Origin: a virus
Direction: 5' to 3' (one strand)
IMG/VR virus record: IMGVR_UViG_3300028025_001349
Span: 1 to 21,512 of that record
DNA: 21,512 bases
A program made the translations under genes and the position numbers. Below are positions 13,579-20,466 of this stretch, one piece after another. Each line of letters starts with the position of its first letter. Positions within the stretch are counted from its first letter, which is position 1. Below the pieces are notes generated by a model. The model saw only the letters and a list, made by a program, of their open reading frames with translations, searched no databases and was not told where the DNA came from.

Positions 13579-14805
13579 ATGTTAAATTTCAAATCATTTC
13601 TTAAAGAAGAAACTAATCTAATACTCGAGAGAGCATTGTCACAAGACTTAGAGTCTGATGATAAAGGTAAACTCCACGAGTTGCTTTTGGCAAAACATCT
13701 TCACGCAAATAAACAACTACCTGAACATCATCGTTCTGAATCAGAAAACGAAGAGCATGCTGGTACACCAGTTCAAGTTCACGATCGTCTAAAGAAAAAG
13801 ATTGGTGATGCTGCATACAATGAAATTGATTCTCACGCAGAACAAACTGCAAATGAATTAAAGAAACATCTTCAAGATCAAGGGCACATCGGTAATGGTG
13901 TTCATATTGGTAATGTTCATTGGACTTCAAATGCAGATAAAGCCAATGTTGCAGGTGACCACGAGAAGACTGTTGGTGTTAAAGATGTAAACTCAAACGC
14001 AGACTTGATTGTCACTCTTCACGATAAAGATGGTAAAACAGTAGGACACCATGGCATCTCTGCTAAGTATGGCTCCAATGAACCAAACTATCGTAATCCT
14101 GGACTAGACTCCATGGAAAAAACAGCAGGTCTACAATCTGGTTCATTAAAAGCACTAACTGATAATCACCATAAACATATGGAAGCGTTGGGTTACAATG
14201 GCTCTGCTGATCAAAGAAATATTCAATACAAGATCGACAAGATGGGTATTGATAAAGCAAGAGCAGAACATGGAAAGCACCAAGCAATTCTTGATAGTGG
14301 TAAAACATTAAGCAAGAAGAATAAAACAATGCACGAGCATCTTGGTAAATTTATTGAAGCACACGATACATTAAAGAGTCCTAAGAAACAAGCTGCATTT
14401 GTTCAACAAGCTGCAGCAAGAGCAGCTGGCGCAGAGTCATCTTCTTTGGTTGCTAAACAAGCAGTTGCTAAACACTTCGCTGAAGGTTTGGGTAAGAGAT
14501 CAGATGAAGAGTTACGACAAGTTATTCGTGACCATGTTTCTGCACCTACTCATATTCCACATACTGTTGCTCACAGTAAAGTTAAAAATGACGGATCTGC
14601 TGAGTCAGTTATTAAGCCATCTCATTCTATCGCAGACGAACATATCTCTAAGGTTAAAGATCTACAGGTTGTTCATCAGGGAACAACTGCAGTTATTAGA
14701 GGCACACACTCAGAGACTGGTAAGCCAGTTCGTGTAGCTACATTTACATCAAAGAGTTCTTCTGGACCACACAAGAGTCTAGTAGGCACATTTAGCCTCA
14801 AATAA
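13579..14805 (+). CDS. Nuclease-like protein with capsid-targeting-like N-terminus
   Basis: This 408-residue, His-rich protein begins MLNFKSFLKEE, similar in form to the T4 capsid-targeting sequence (MKTYQEFIAEA) found on internal head proteins. The N-terminal half shares the pattern of the preceding protein: E34 in KLHELLLAKHL, HWT (114-116), NADLIV (140-145, D142), GISAK (159-163, S161, K163) and NPG (173-175). This may be a PD-(D/E)xK-like core with Ser in the usual acidic position. The second half is Ala-, Lys- and His-rich and not recognised. The ATG at 13579 follows the previous stop after four bases; its ribosome-binding site is weak. If packaged and injected, it could act on host DNA, but this is speculative. 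Confidence 0.72.
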   Translation: MLNFKSFLKEETNLILERALSQDLESDDKGKLHELLLAKHLHANKQLPEHHRSESENEEHAGTPVQVHDRLKKKIGDAAYNEIDSHAEQTANELKKHLQDQGHIGNGVHIGNVHWTSNADKANVAGDHEKTVGVKDVNSNADLIVTLHDKDGKTVGHHGISAKYGSNEPNYRNPGLDSMEKTAGLQSGSLKALTDNHHKHMEALGYNGSADQRNIQYKIDKMGIDKARAEHGKHQAILDSGKTLSKKNKTMHEHLGKFIEAHDTLKSPKKQAAFVQQAAARAAGAESSSLVAKQAVAKHFAEGLGKRSDEELRQVIRDHVSAPTHIPHTVAHSKVKNDGSAESVIKPSHSIADEHISKVKDLQVVHQGTTAVIRGTHSETGKPVRVATFTSKSSSGPHKSLVGTFSLK

Positions 14806-14829
14806 TCCCCTCAAATTTGTAGGGTTATT
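14801..14829 (+). terminator. Imperfect stem-loop after the nuclease-like gene
   Basis: AATAATCCC (14801-14809) pairs with GGGTTATT (14822-14829) with one bulged T and a 12-base loop. No T-run follows, so terminator activity is doubtful. The region CCTCAAATAATCC...TAGGGT resembles the hairpin at 12625 and may be a diverged copy of the same element. Confidence 0.4.
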
Positions 14830-14831
14830 GC

Positions 14832-14860
14832 TTGACAATTATTGCAACTTAGGGTATAAT
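14832..14860 (+). promoter_or_regulatory. Perfect consensus sigma70-type promoter in an intergenic gap
   Basis: TTGACA (14832-14837), 17 bases, then TATAAT (14855-14860). This is the only perfect consensus copy that lies between genes. The predicted start of transcription (about 14867) falls on the ATG of the next gene, which has no ribosome-binding site, so a leaderless message is possible. Confidence 0.7.
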
Positions 14861-14866
14861 AGTAAT

Positions 14867-16651
14867 ATGATGCTAGGATTTAGAGACTTTTTAACTGAAG
14901 GTGCACCAGCCGAAGAAGGTGCGAAACTTAAACACATTACTCACGCTGAGGATCGTCCACTGTTCCATGGAGCAGACGGATTCAATCATGCGTATAATGC
15001 CCTTCATGCTGCACACTATCATACTAAACAAGGTACAAACTCTAACAAGTTGACAATGAAATATGATGGCTCACCATCTATCGTTTATGGTCATCATCCA
15101 GAGAATGGTAAATTCTTTGTTGCGTCAAAGTCTGCGTTTAATAAAAATCCAAAGTTAAATTATACACCTGAAGATATCGAAAAGAATCATGGACATGCTC
15201 CAGGTCTTGTAGAAAAACTTAAAGCAGGTTTAGAACATCTACCAAAGGTTGCTCCAAAACAAGGTGTTTATCAAGGTGATGTTATGTATACACATAACGA
15301 CTTAAAAAAAGAAGGAAGCAAAACTTCTTTCACACCAAACACTATCACTTATACTGCATCTGGTGACAAAGCCCACGCAATCAATAAGTCAAAGATGGGT
15401 GTAGTTACTCATACCAAATATGAAGGCACTAACCTTAGCAACATGCATGCAACAGGTAATGTTTCTGAAGGCGAGTTTGGTTCTCATCCAGATATGTTCC
15501 ACCATACTGCCAGTTACGATGCTGCAGGTGCAAAATATTCTCCACAGTCTCAACAGAAAGTTCTTGGTGAATTATCCAAAGCCAAAACTATTCATGAGAA
15601 GCATGGTGCTAAAATGTATAAAGCGATTCATCCAGAGCACAGTGGTGAATCAGGACACCTAGCAACTTATATCAATCAAACAGTTCGTACTGGTGAAACT
15701 CCTTCCACTGATGGTTTCAAAGACCATGTGTCAGGACAGTTAAAGAAGAAGTTCGATAAGATTAAAACTCCTGCCAAAAAGCAAGAGATTATGAACAACG
15801 CTGGTGCTCAGCTGGCTCATATCGACAAGAACAAAGAACACTACGACAATCTACTAAAGATGCATGGTCATCTTGCCAATGCCAAGAATGAATTGGTTAA
15901 GACTCTAGAGTCTAATGAAGGTTCTTATGAACATGCCATCGGTGGAGTTGCTTCGAAGCCAGAAGGTTTCGTATACAATCATACTCACAATGGTGTCACA
16001 GAGCCAACCAAGTTGGTGAATCGTGCAGAGTTTGCTCGCCAGAATCTGTTGAAGTCTCGTGGTGAACCGAAACCAGCAGGTGATGTGCACCATGTTATGG
16101 CATATGGTCGTATGAATCCTCCAACTGCTGGTCATGAAGAAGTTGTTAAGACTATCAAAGACAAAGCAAAAGAAGTTGGTGGTGGTCACACTCTGATTCT
16201 TTCTCACTCTCACAATACAAAAGATGGTAAGAATCCTCTGGATCCAGAAACCAAATTAAAGCATGCACGAAATGCATTTCCTGGAACTAACATTGAAGTT
16301 GCTTCCAAAGATAAGCCAACTGTACTGCAGCATGCAGCTGATCTACATGCCAAGGGTGTGACACATCTACACTTTGTTGGTGGTTCGGATCGTAAACCAA
16401 TGTATGACTTGCTTAAGAAATACAATGGTGTTGCTGGTGCTCATGGTCACTACAACTTTAAAGACATCACATTTAGTTCATCAGGTGAACGAGATGAAAA
16501 CGCTAAGGGTGTTGCTGGTATCTCTGGTACTAAACTAAGAGAGTTAGCATCATCAGGTAAGAAAGCAGAATTTCATTCTCATCTATCTTCACAGATGAAA
16601 CCAGAACACAAAGACGAATTATACAACGATCTTCGTAAGGCTATGAAATGA
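14867..16651 (+). CDS. KxDG nucleotidyltransferase fused to an NMNAT-like domain
   Basis: This 594-residue protein combines two enzyme-like domains. The N-terminal one has K65-YDG (motif I of ATP/NAD-dependent ligases and capping enzymes), QGDVMY (136-141, possible motif III) and EGFVYN (366-371, motif IV-like). The C-terminal one has GRMNPPTAGH (414-423) and GISGTKLR (551-558), the signatures of nicotinamide-nucleotide and related adenylyltransferases. The N-terminus, MLGFRDFLTEGAP, resembles a capsid-targeting sequence with LTE-G, a plausible gp21-type protease site. The frame is open from a TTG at 14828, but that stretch is the promoter; ATG 14867 or 14870 is the likely start. Nucleic-acid ligation or NAD chemistry is plausible; the substrate is unknown. 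Confidence 0.8.
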   Translation: MMLGFRDFLTEGAPAEEGAKLKHITHAEDRPLFHGADGFNHAYNALHAAHYHTKQGTNSNKLTMKYDGSPSIVYGHHPENGKFFVASKSAFNKNPKLNYTPEDIEKNHGHAPGLVEKLKAGLEHLPKVAPKQGVYQGDVMYTHNDLKKEGSKTSFTPNTITYTASGDKAHAINKSKMGVVTHTKYEGTNLSNMHATGNVSEGEFGSHPDMFHHTASYDAAGAKYSPQSQQKVLGELSKAKTIHEKHGAKMYKAIHPEHSGESGHLATYINQTVRTGETPSTDGFKDHVSGQLKKKFDKIKTPAKKQEIMNNAGAQLAHIDKNKEHYDNLLKMHGHLANAKNELVKTLESNEGSYEHAIGGVASKPEGFVYNHTHNGVTEPTKLVNRAEFARQNLLKSRGEPKPAGDVHHVMAYGRMNPPTAGHEEVVKTIKDKAKEVGGGHTLILSHSHNTKDGKNPLDPETKLKHARNAFPGTNIEVASKDKPTVLQHAADLHAKGVTHLHFVGGSDRKPMYDLLKKYNGVAGAHGHYNFKDITFSSSGERDENAKGVAGISGTKLRELASSGKKAEFHSHLSSQMKPEHKDELYNDLRKAMK

Positions 16652-16995
16652 AGAAACTTATTCTAATTTTAGCAGTAGCATTATCTGGTTGTGCAGTAAT
16701 CTTTCCTAAGCCACATGACCCAGTTATGTTTGGTCAAGCAATTGATGTTAAAGTAGGACTAAGTAAGATTAGCTGTGAAGATAAGTCCAACTGGCAACCA
16801 GTATTGGACAAAGTAGAAACTCTCAAAGTTTACTCTGCTGAACGAGGTGATCCTCAATCGGATGCATTTGGTAAGATGGAAGAAGCATTAAAGAAAGCCA
16901 AAGATAGCAAGAGTAATACATTCTGCGAGAGCATTGTTAAACTTAATAGAACGAGAGTCGATGTAACCATCGATGCTTGGAAAGGTAGAAAATGA
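16648..16995 (+). CDS. Predicted lipoprotein, 115 aa
   Basis: The N-terminus is a lipoprotein signal: KK, a hydrophobic stretch and the lipobox LSGC with C15 as the lipidated residue. The mature part of about 100 residues is soluble and contains two more Cys (C39 and C93 approximately) that could form a disulphide in the periplasm. It overlaps the preceding stop (ATGA) and ends the same way, so it is translated with its neighbours. Phage lipoproteins of this size can be outer-membrane spanins or superinfection-exclusion proteins; no inner-membrane spanin partner is visible beside it, so neither role can be assigned. It points to a Gram-negative host. Confidence 0.8.
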   Translation: MKKLILILAVALSGCAVIFPKPHDPVMFGQAIDVKVGLSKISCEDKSNWQPVLDKVETLKVYSAERGDPQSDAFGKMEEALKKAKDSKSNTFCESIVKLNRTRVDVTIDAWKGRK

Positions 16996-17228
16996 GTATC
17001 CTCAATGAATTAAGAGAACAGGCTGGACTTGGTGGTCCAGCAGCATCATTGGCAAACGAACTCCTAGTGATCCACGAGAACTATGCTCAGGGACAGTTAA
17101 CCTCCGAAGAGTACGCATTCCTTCTACAAGAGATCGCCGATATCCGTGCTCAACAAGAACTAGCCTCAGACGAGATCGCTTGTCGTTGGATTGTTGCTGC
17201 AGCGTCGGCTCTACTATCCGCTATGTAA
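16992..17228 (+). CDS. Small conserved-looking protein, 78 aa, unknown
   Basis: I do not recognise this protein. It is helical and acidic, with a short nonpolar C-terminal stretch, WIVAAASALLSAM (66-78), which is too short to be a convincing membrane segment but could be a buried or amphipathic helix. The ATG overlaps the lipoprotein stop (ATGA). It ends before a genuine 38-base gap that contains a CTAAATAA element. Its position suggests a virion-related or lysis-related role, without direct evidence. Confidence 0.7.
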   Translation: MSILNELREQAGLGGPAASLANELLVIHENYAQGQLTSEEYAFLLQEIADIRAQQELASDEIACRWIVAAASALLSAM

Positions 17229-17240
17229 GGATATAAACTC

Positions 17241-17261
17241 CTAAATAAGTATGTACTACTT
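17241..17261 (+). promoter_or_regulatory. CTAAATAA element with small hairpin, possible late promoter
   Basis: CTAAATAA (17241-17248), preceded by C, matches the element at 12626. It overlaps a perfect 5-bp hairpin, AAGTA (17247-17251) with TACTT (17257-17261). It lies in the 38-base gap before the NMNAT-like mosaic gene. Similarity to the T4-type late TATAAATA element is the basis for calling it a promoter. Confidence 0.4.
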
Positions 17262-17266
17262 TATAG

Positions 17267-18907
17267 ATGGATCGTATGAAAGATTATAGACAATTAATAA
17301 AAGAATTACCCTCAACTACATTAGTATGTGCACTTGGAGATTTCGATCCTCCGACTACGGCACACGAGTTGTTGGTTAAAACTGTCAACAGACTGGCAGA
17401 GCAAAAGAATACTGACCACGTCATCTACGCATCCACTAAAGATAGTTTGATTCAGGAAGAGAAGAAGGAACAATACCTAAAGTTAATGTTCCCTAAGACT
17501 AAGTTCAAGTCTGTGAACGAGTCTAAGATTAATAATCTCCTTGAAGAACTATGTAAGAAATACAAGAAAATTGTAATCGTGGCTGGAAGCGAACAAGTTA
17601 CTGCACTAAAGAAACTTGTTAAAGAAAACACTCCCATCCAAATTATTGCGATTAACGAGAAGAATCCTGACGCTAACTATGCTAAAATGAAGCAGTTGGC
17701 AGTTAAAGGATTATACGAAGAATTTAAAAAGAAGTTGCCAAGCACTGTACGTGAACTTGATGGTCGTCGTCTAATGAATGATGTTCGCCATGGACTAGGT
17801 TTAGAACCAGTTAAAGAGCAACTTGTTTTAGTTAAAGATAAACTGCGTGAACAATATTTCCGTGGTGAGATTTTTAACGAAGGTGATATTGTAGAATCAA
17901 ATGGTGAACAATTTACTATTGTTAAACGTGGTTCAAATCATTTATTGTTAAAAGAAGAATCTGGCAAACTTGTTTCTAAGTGGATTCAAGATGTTAAACC
18001 AATGGAAGACAAAACAATGAACGAAGGTGTTATACAACCAAATGGTACTGACAAGTTAGAACCATCAACTTCAGATACTGGCGCAAAAGCAGAGACTAAA
18101 CCAAAAGGTAAAGTTAAAGGGTTCATGACATTCTATAACTTTGATACTAAAGATCCTGTTAAAGAAGAATTAGATCCTGTAGCCAAAGAAAGAATGAAAG
18201 CCCAGTTGGCTCTCAAACACGCTAAAGAAAAAGAAACTCTTGCTGCTAAACATACACAAGAAAAAGAAAAACTTCAAACAGAAGAATTAGAAGAAGCCAA
18301 GAAAAAACAAGTTTGCCCAGAGTGCGGTGAACGTGAGTGTCAATGCGATGCCGAAACAGATAAAACTTCTTACAACCAACCATTTGATCCATTCTTCAAA
18401 GAAGATTTAACTGAAGAAGAAATTGATGAGATAGTAAACTCTGTTACAGATGAAGACATTGAAGATCTGTATGAAGAAGACGAACTTGTTTTAGTCTATG
18501 ATGACGATGGTGAAGAGATTCCACCACTAGAAGAAGAAGCAAAATATGATCTAATGGAAGTTCTTTCTCGCACTGAAAGAATGAGAGGTAAGATGCGTCT
18601 CCGTAAGACTGCTGCTAAACGAGGTCGTTCAACTAAGATTGCATTAAAACGATTCTCAAACCCAGAAACTATCAATAAACGAGCAAGAAGATTAGCAATT
18701 AAACTAATGAAGAAGCGCATGCTTCGTGGTCGTGATCCTTCTAAAGTCTCTGTTGGTGAAAAAGAACGAATCGAAAAAACAATGGCAAAGAGAAAAGATG
18801 TTATCAATCGTGTTGCCCAAAGATTAGTTTCTCGTGTTCGTAAAGTAGAGAAGTCTAGAATGTCACATGGTAAAGTTACTAAAGGTAACATGCCTAGCGT
18901 ATTTTAA
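17267..18907 (+). CDS. NMNAT-like mosaic protein with Zn-knuckle-like and basic C-terminal regions
   Basis: This 546-residue protein has four regions. Residues 18-180 form an NMNAT-like nucleotidyltransferase domain with GDFDPPTTAH (24-33). Residues 204-247 form a small beta domain (NEGDIVE...FTIVKRG). A Cys cluster lies at 350-360 (CPECGERECQC), followed by a strongly acidic stretch. The last 110 residues are very basic (KRARRLAIKLMKKR) and could bind DNA or the head core. The longest frame starts at ATG 17267; starting at ATG 17276 the protein begins MKDYRQLIKEL, close to the T4 capsid-targeting sequence, so 17276 may be the true start. Neither start has a strong ribosome-binding site. It is probably a virion protein. 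Confidence 0.78.
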   Translation: MDRMKDYRQLIKELPSTTLVCALGDFDPPTTAHELLVKTVNRLAEQKNTDHVIYASTKDSLIQEEKKEQYLKLMFPKTKFKSVNESKINNLLEELCKKYKKIVIVAGSEQVTALKKLVKENTPIQIIAINEKNPDANYAKMKQLAVKGLYEEFKKKLPSTVRELDGRRLMNDVRHGLGLEPVKEQLVLVKDKLREQYFRGEIFNEGDIVESNGEQFTIVKRGSNHLLLKEESGKLVSKWIQDVKPMEDKTMNEGVIQPNGTDKLEPSTSDTGAKAETKPKGKVKGFMTFYNFDTKDPVKEELDPVAKERMKAQLALKHAKEKETLAAKHTQEKEKLQTEELEEAKKKQVCPECGERECQCDAETDKTSYNQPFDPFFKEDLTEEEIDEIVNSVTDEDIEDLYEEDELVLVYDDDGEEIPPLEEEAKYDLMEVLSRTERMRGKMRLRKTAAKRGRSTKIALKRFSNPETINKRARRLAIKLMKKRMLRGRDPSKVSVGEKERIEKTMAKRKDVINRVAQRLVSRVRKVEKSRMSHGKVTKGNMPSVF

Positions 18908-18916
18908 GGAATGGAA

Positions 18917-19531
18917 ATGAAAACATTTATCGATCACCTAGAAGAAACATGCAACTGCTGGAAAGGTTACAAGCGTAAACCTGGAACTGCACCATGTGCT
19001 GAAGGTTCTTGTATCAAAGAAGGTAAGCGTGGATTGTGGGATAACATTCATGCTAAACAAAAACGAATCAAAGCTGGTTCTGGTGAAAAGATGCGCACAC
19101 CTGGAAGCGAAGGTTCTCCAACTGATGCAGCATTGAAGGCATCTCAGAATGAAGAAGTTGAAGCACAGTTTGATCTAATTGAATCCGTCATTGAAGAAAT
19201 GGCAATGTTACATAATCTAGACCCAGAATACATCTGGGAAAAGTTTGAGCAGTTTAGCGATGAAGAGTTGTTAGAGTATGCAGTTGATGCCAAAGGACAC
19301 AAGTCTTCAACTGGTGGTCTGACTCAAAAGGGTCGTGACGCATACAATGCTAAGGGTGCTAATCTAAAAGCACCAGTGACAACTCCTCCATCTAAATTAA
19401 AAGCTGGTAGCAAAGCAGCAAATCGTAGAAAGTCTTTCTGTGCACGAATGGGTGGCATGGAAGGTCCAATGAAGAAACCAAATGGCGAACCAAGTCGTAA
19501 AGCACTCGCACTTAGAAAGTGGAACTGCTAA
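18917..19531 (+). CDS. DUF6321-like protein with capsid-targeting-like N-terminus
   Basis: This protein of 204 residues has two conserved-looking parts. One is a Cys-rich N-terminal stretch (CNCWKGYKRKPGTAPC, then SC). The other is a C-terminal basic domain with GLTQKGRDAYNAKG and RRKSFCARMGGMEGPM, ending in ALRKWNC, which I recall from phage proteins named DUF6321. The frame also has an ATG at 18911, but TAAGGA (18905-18910) touches it directly and sits six bases before the ATG at 18917, so 18917 is the better start. The protein then begins MKTFIDHLEE, very like the T4 capsid-targeting sequence MKTYQEFIAEA. The biochemical function is unknown. Confidence 0.78.
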   Translation: MKTFIDHLEETCNCWKGYKRKPGTAPCAEGSCIKEGKRGLWDNIHAKQKRIKAGSGEKMRTPGSEGSPTDAALKASQNEEVEAQFDLIESVIEEMAMLHNLDPEYIWEKFEQFSDEELLEYAVDAKGHKSSTGGLTQKGRDAYNAKGANLKAPVTTPPSKLKAGSKAANRRKSFCARMGGMEGPMKKPNGEPSRKALALRKWNC

Positions 19532-20016
19532 TGGCACTCAAACACATAATCAAACATACTGAGACTGAGATTGTCTTTAAATGTTACATTACAGAATCTG
19601 CTGGAGGAAACATAGATTTGTCTTTGCAAAACGACATGACTAAATCAACTCAAGTATATGTAACACCAGATAGCTTTCCAGATGAAACTAGTGGTGCATT
19701 AGTTCAATATACTGGTTCAAGAGTTTATATTACTGGTATTTGGTGGGGACTAAAGGCTGCGAAACAATTAGACCTCACAAGAATTGTGAATCCAACTGGT
19801 CCAGTTCTCCATAGTCATTACTATTTGATCAATTCTGGTTATTATGATTATGCTCACAGTGGAATCGCAGACAGAGTTTATGCTAATAGAGATATTCGTT
19901 TGGCATTCGATGGTCCAGGACATTGCATTATTCGCCTAAGAAAAGAAGGATGGAATCCAAAAGTTGAGACTGCTGTATTTGGTCCATATGATGATGTAAC
20001 TCAAGTAGGAAGTTAA
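19531..20016 (+). CDS. Beta-rich protein, possible virion component, 161 aa
   Basis: I do not recognise this protein. It appears beta-rich, with many aromatic and Thr/Ser residues (KCYITESAGG, VQYTGSRVYITGIWW, HSHYYLINSGYYDYAHSG), a composition usual for small virion or decoration proteins. The frame is open from a GTG at 19519, but the ATG at 19531 overlaps the preceding TAA in the TAATG arrangement used throughout the window, so I place the start there. No enzyme motif, signal peptide or membrane segment is visible. It is followed after two bases by the Dps-like gene. Confidence 0.7.
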   Translation: MALKHIIKHTETEIVFKCYITESAGGNIDLSLQNDMTKSTQVYVTPDSFPDETSGALVQYTGSRVYITGIWWGLKAAKQLDLTRIVNPTGPVLHSHYYLINSGYYDYAHSGIADRVYANRDIRLAFDGPGHCIIRLRKEGWNPKVETAVFGPYDDVTQVGS

Positions 20017-20018
20017 AA

Positions 20019-20465
20019 ATGAATGAAACAATACTAGAAGCAAAGATCTGCCTAAGCAATACATTTTTGATGTATTTCAAGGCACATTCTTATCACTGGA
20101 ATATAGAAGGAAGAGACTTTCCTCAACTGCATGACTTCTTCGGTGAGTTGTATGAAGAACTATATGGCGCAGTGGATCCATTTGCTGAGAATATTCGTAA
20201 AATGCAAGAGTATGCTCCACGAAACCTAGACGAGATTTATGTTCATAAGTCTATCGATGCAGGTAATGTTGGAACTAATGCAGAGACAATGCTGGCTGAT
20301 TTGCTTGCTGCAAACAACGAAAGCATCGTTCGCCTAAATAAGTTATTCGATCTACTAACTGTTGCAAAAGAGCAAGGTTTTGCTGATTTTGTGGCAGCTA
20401 GATTAGATGCACATAAGAAACATGGCTGGATGTTAAGATCCATCCTAAAAACTACTGGGGAATAA
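20019..20465 (+). CDS. Dps-like ferritin family protein
   Basis: This 148-residue four-helix protein has the Dps signature. The ferroxidase ligands of the family are conserved: H26 (YHWNIEG), H38 (LHDFF), D53 and E57 (DPFAENIR), with the 12- and 4-residue spacings seen in bacterial Dps, so iron oxidation is plausible. Dps proteins form dodecamers that bind DNA and detoxify iron and peroxide. The N-terminus lacks the Lys-rich tail that some Dps use to bind DNA. It lies among putative virion genes and could act in packaged or injected DNA protection, or in the infected cell; the sequence does not decide. The length is slightly below the usual 155-170 residues. Confidence 0.85.
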   Translation: MNETILEAKICLSNTFLMYFKAHSYHWNIEGRDFPQLHDFFGELYEELYGAVDPFAENIRKMQEYAPRNLDEIYVHKSIDAGNVGTNAETMLADLLAANNESIVRLNKLFDLLTVAKEQGFADFVAARLDAHKKHGWMLRSILKTTGE

Positions 20466-20466
20466 G

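Noticed and set aside
14828-14866. Extension of the ligase-NMNAT protein to a TTG at 14828
   Set aside because: The extension consists of the promoter itself, has no ribosome-binding site and would hide the capsid-targeting-like start.
18496-18891. 131-residue open frame on the minus strand within the NMNAT-like mosaic gene, and similar minus-strand frames elsewhere
   Set aside because: These mirror the codon bias of the + strand genes, lack ribosome-binding sites and overlap well-supported genes completely.
20333-20341. CCTAAATAA inside the Dps-like gene, a third copy of the late-promoter-like motif
   Set aside because: It lies in mid-gene (coding for Leu-Asn-Lys) with no gene start or hairpin nearby, so it is most likely chance.
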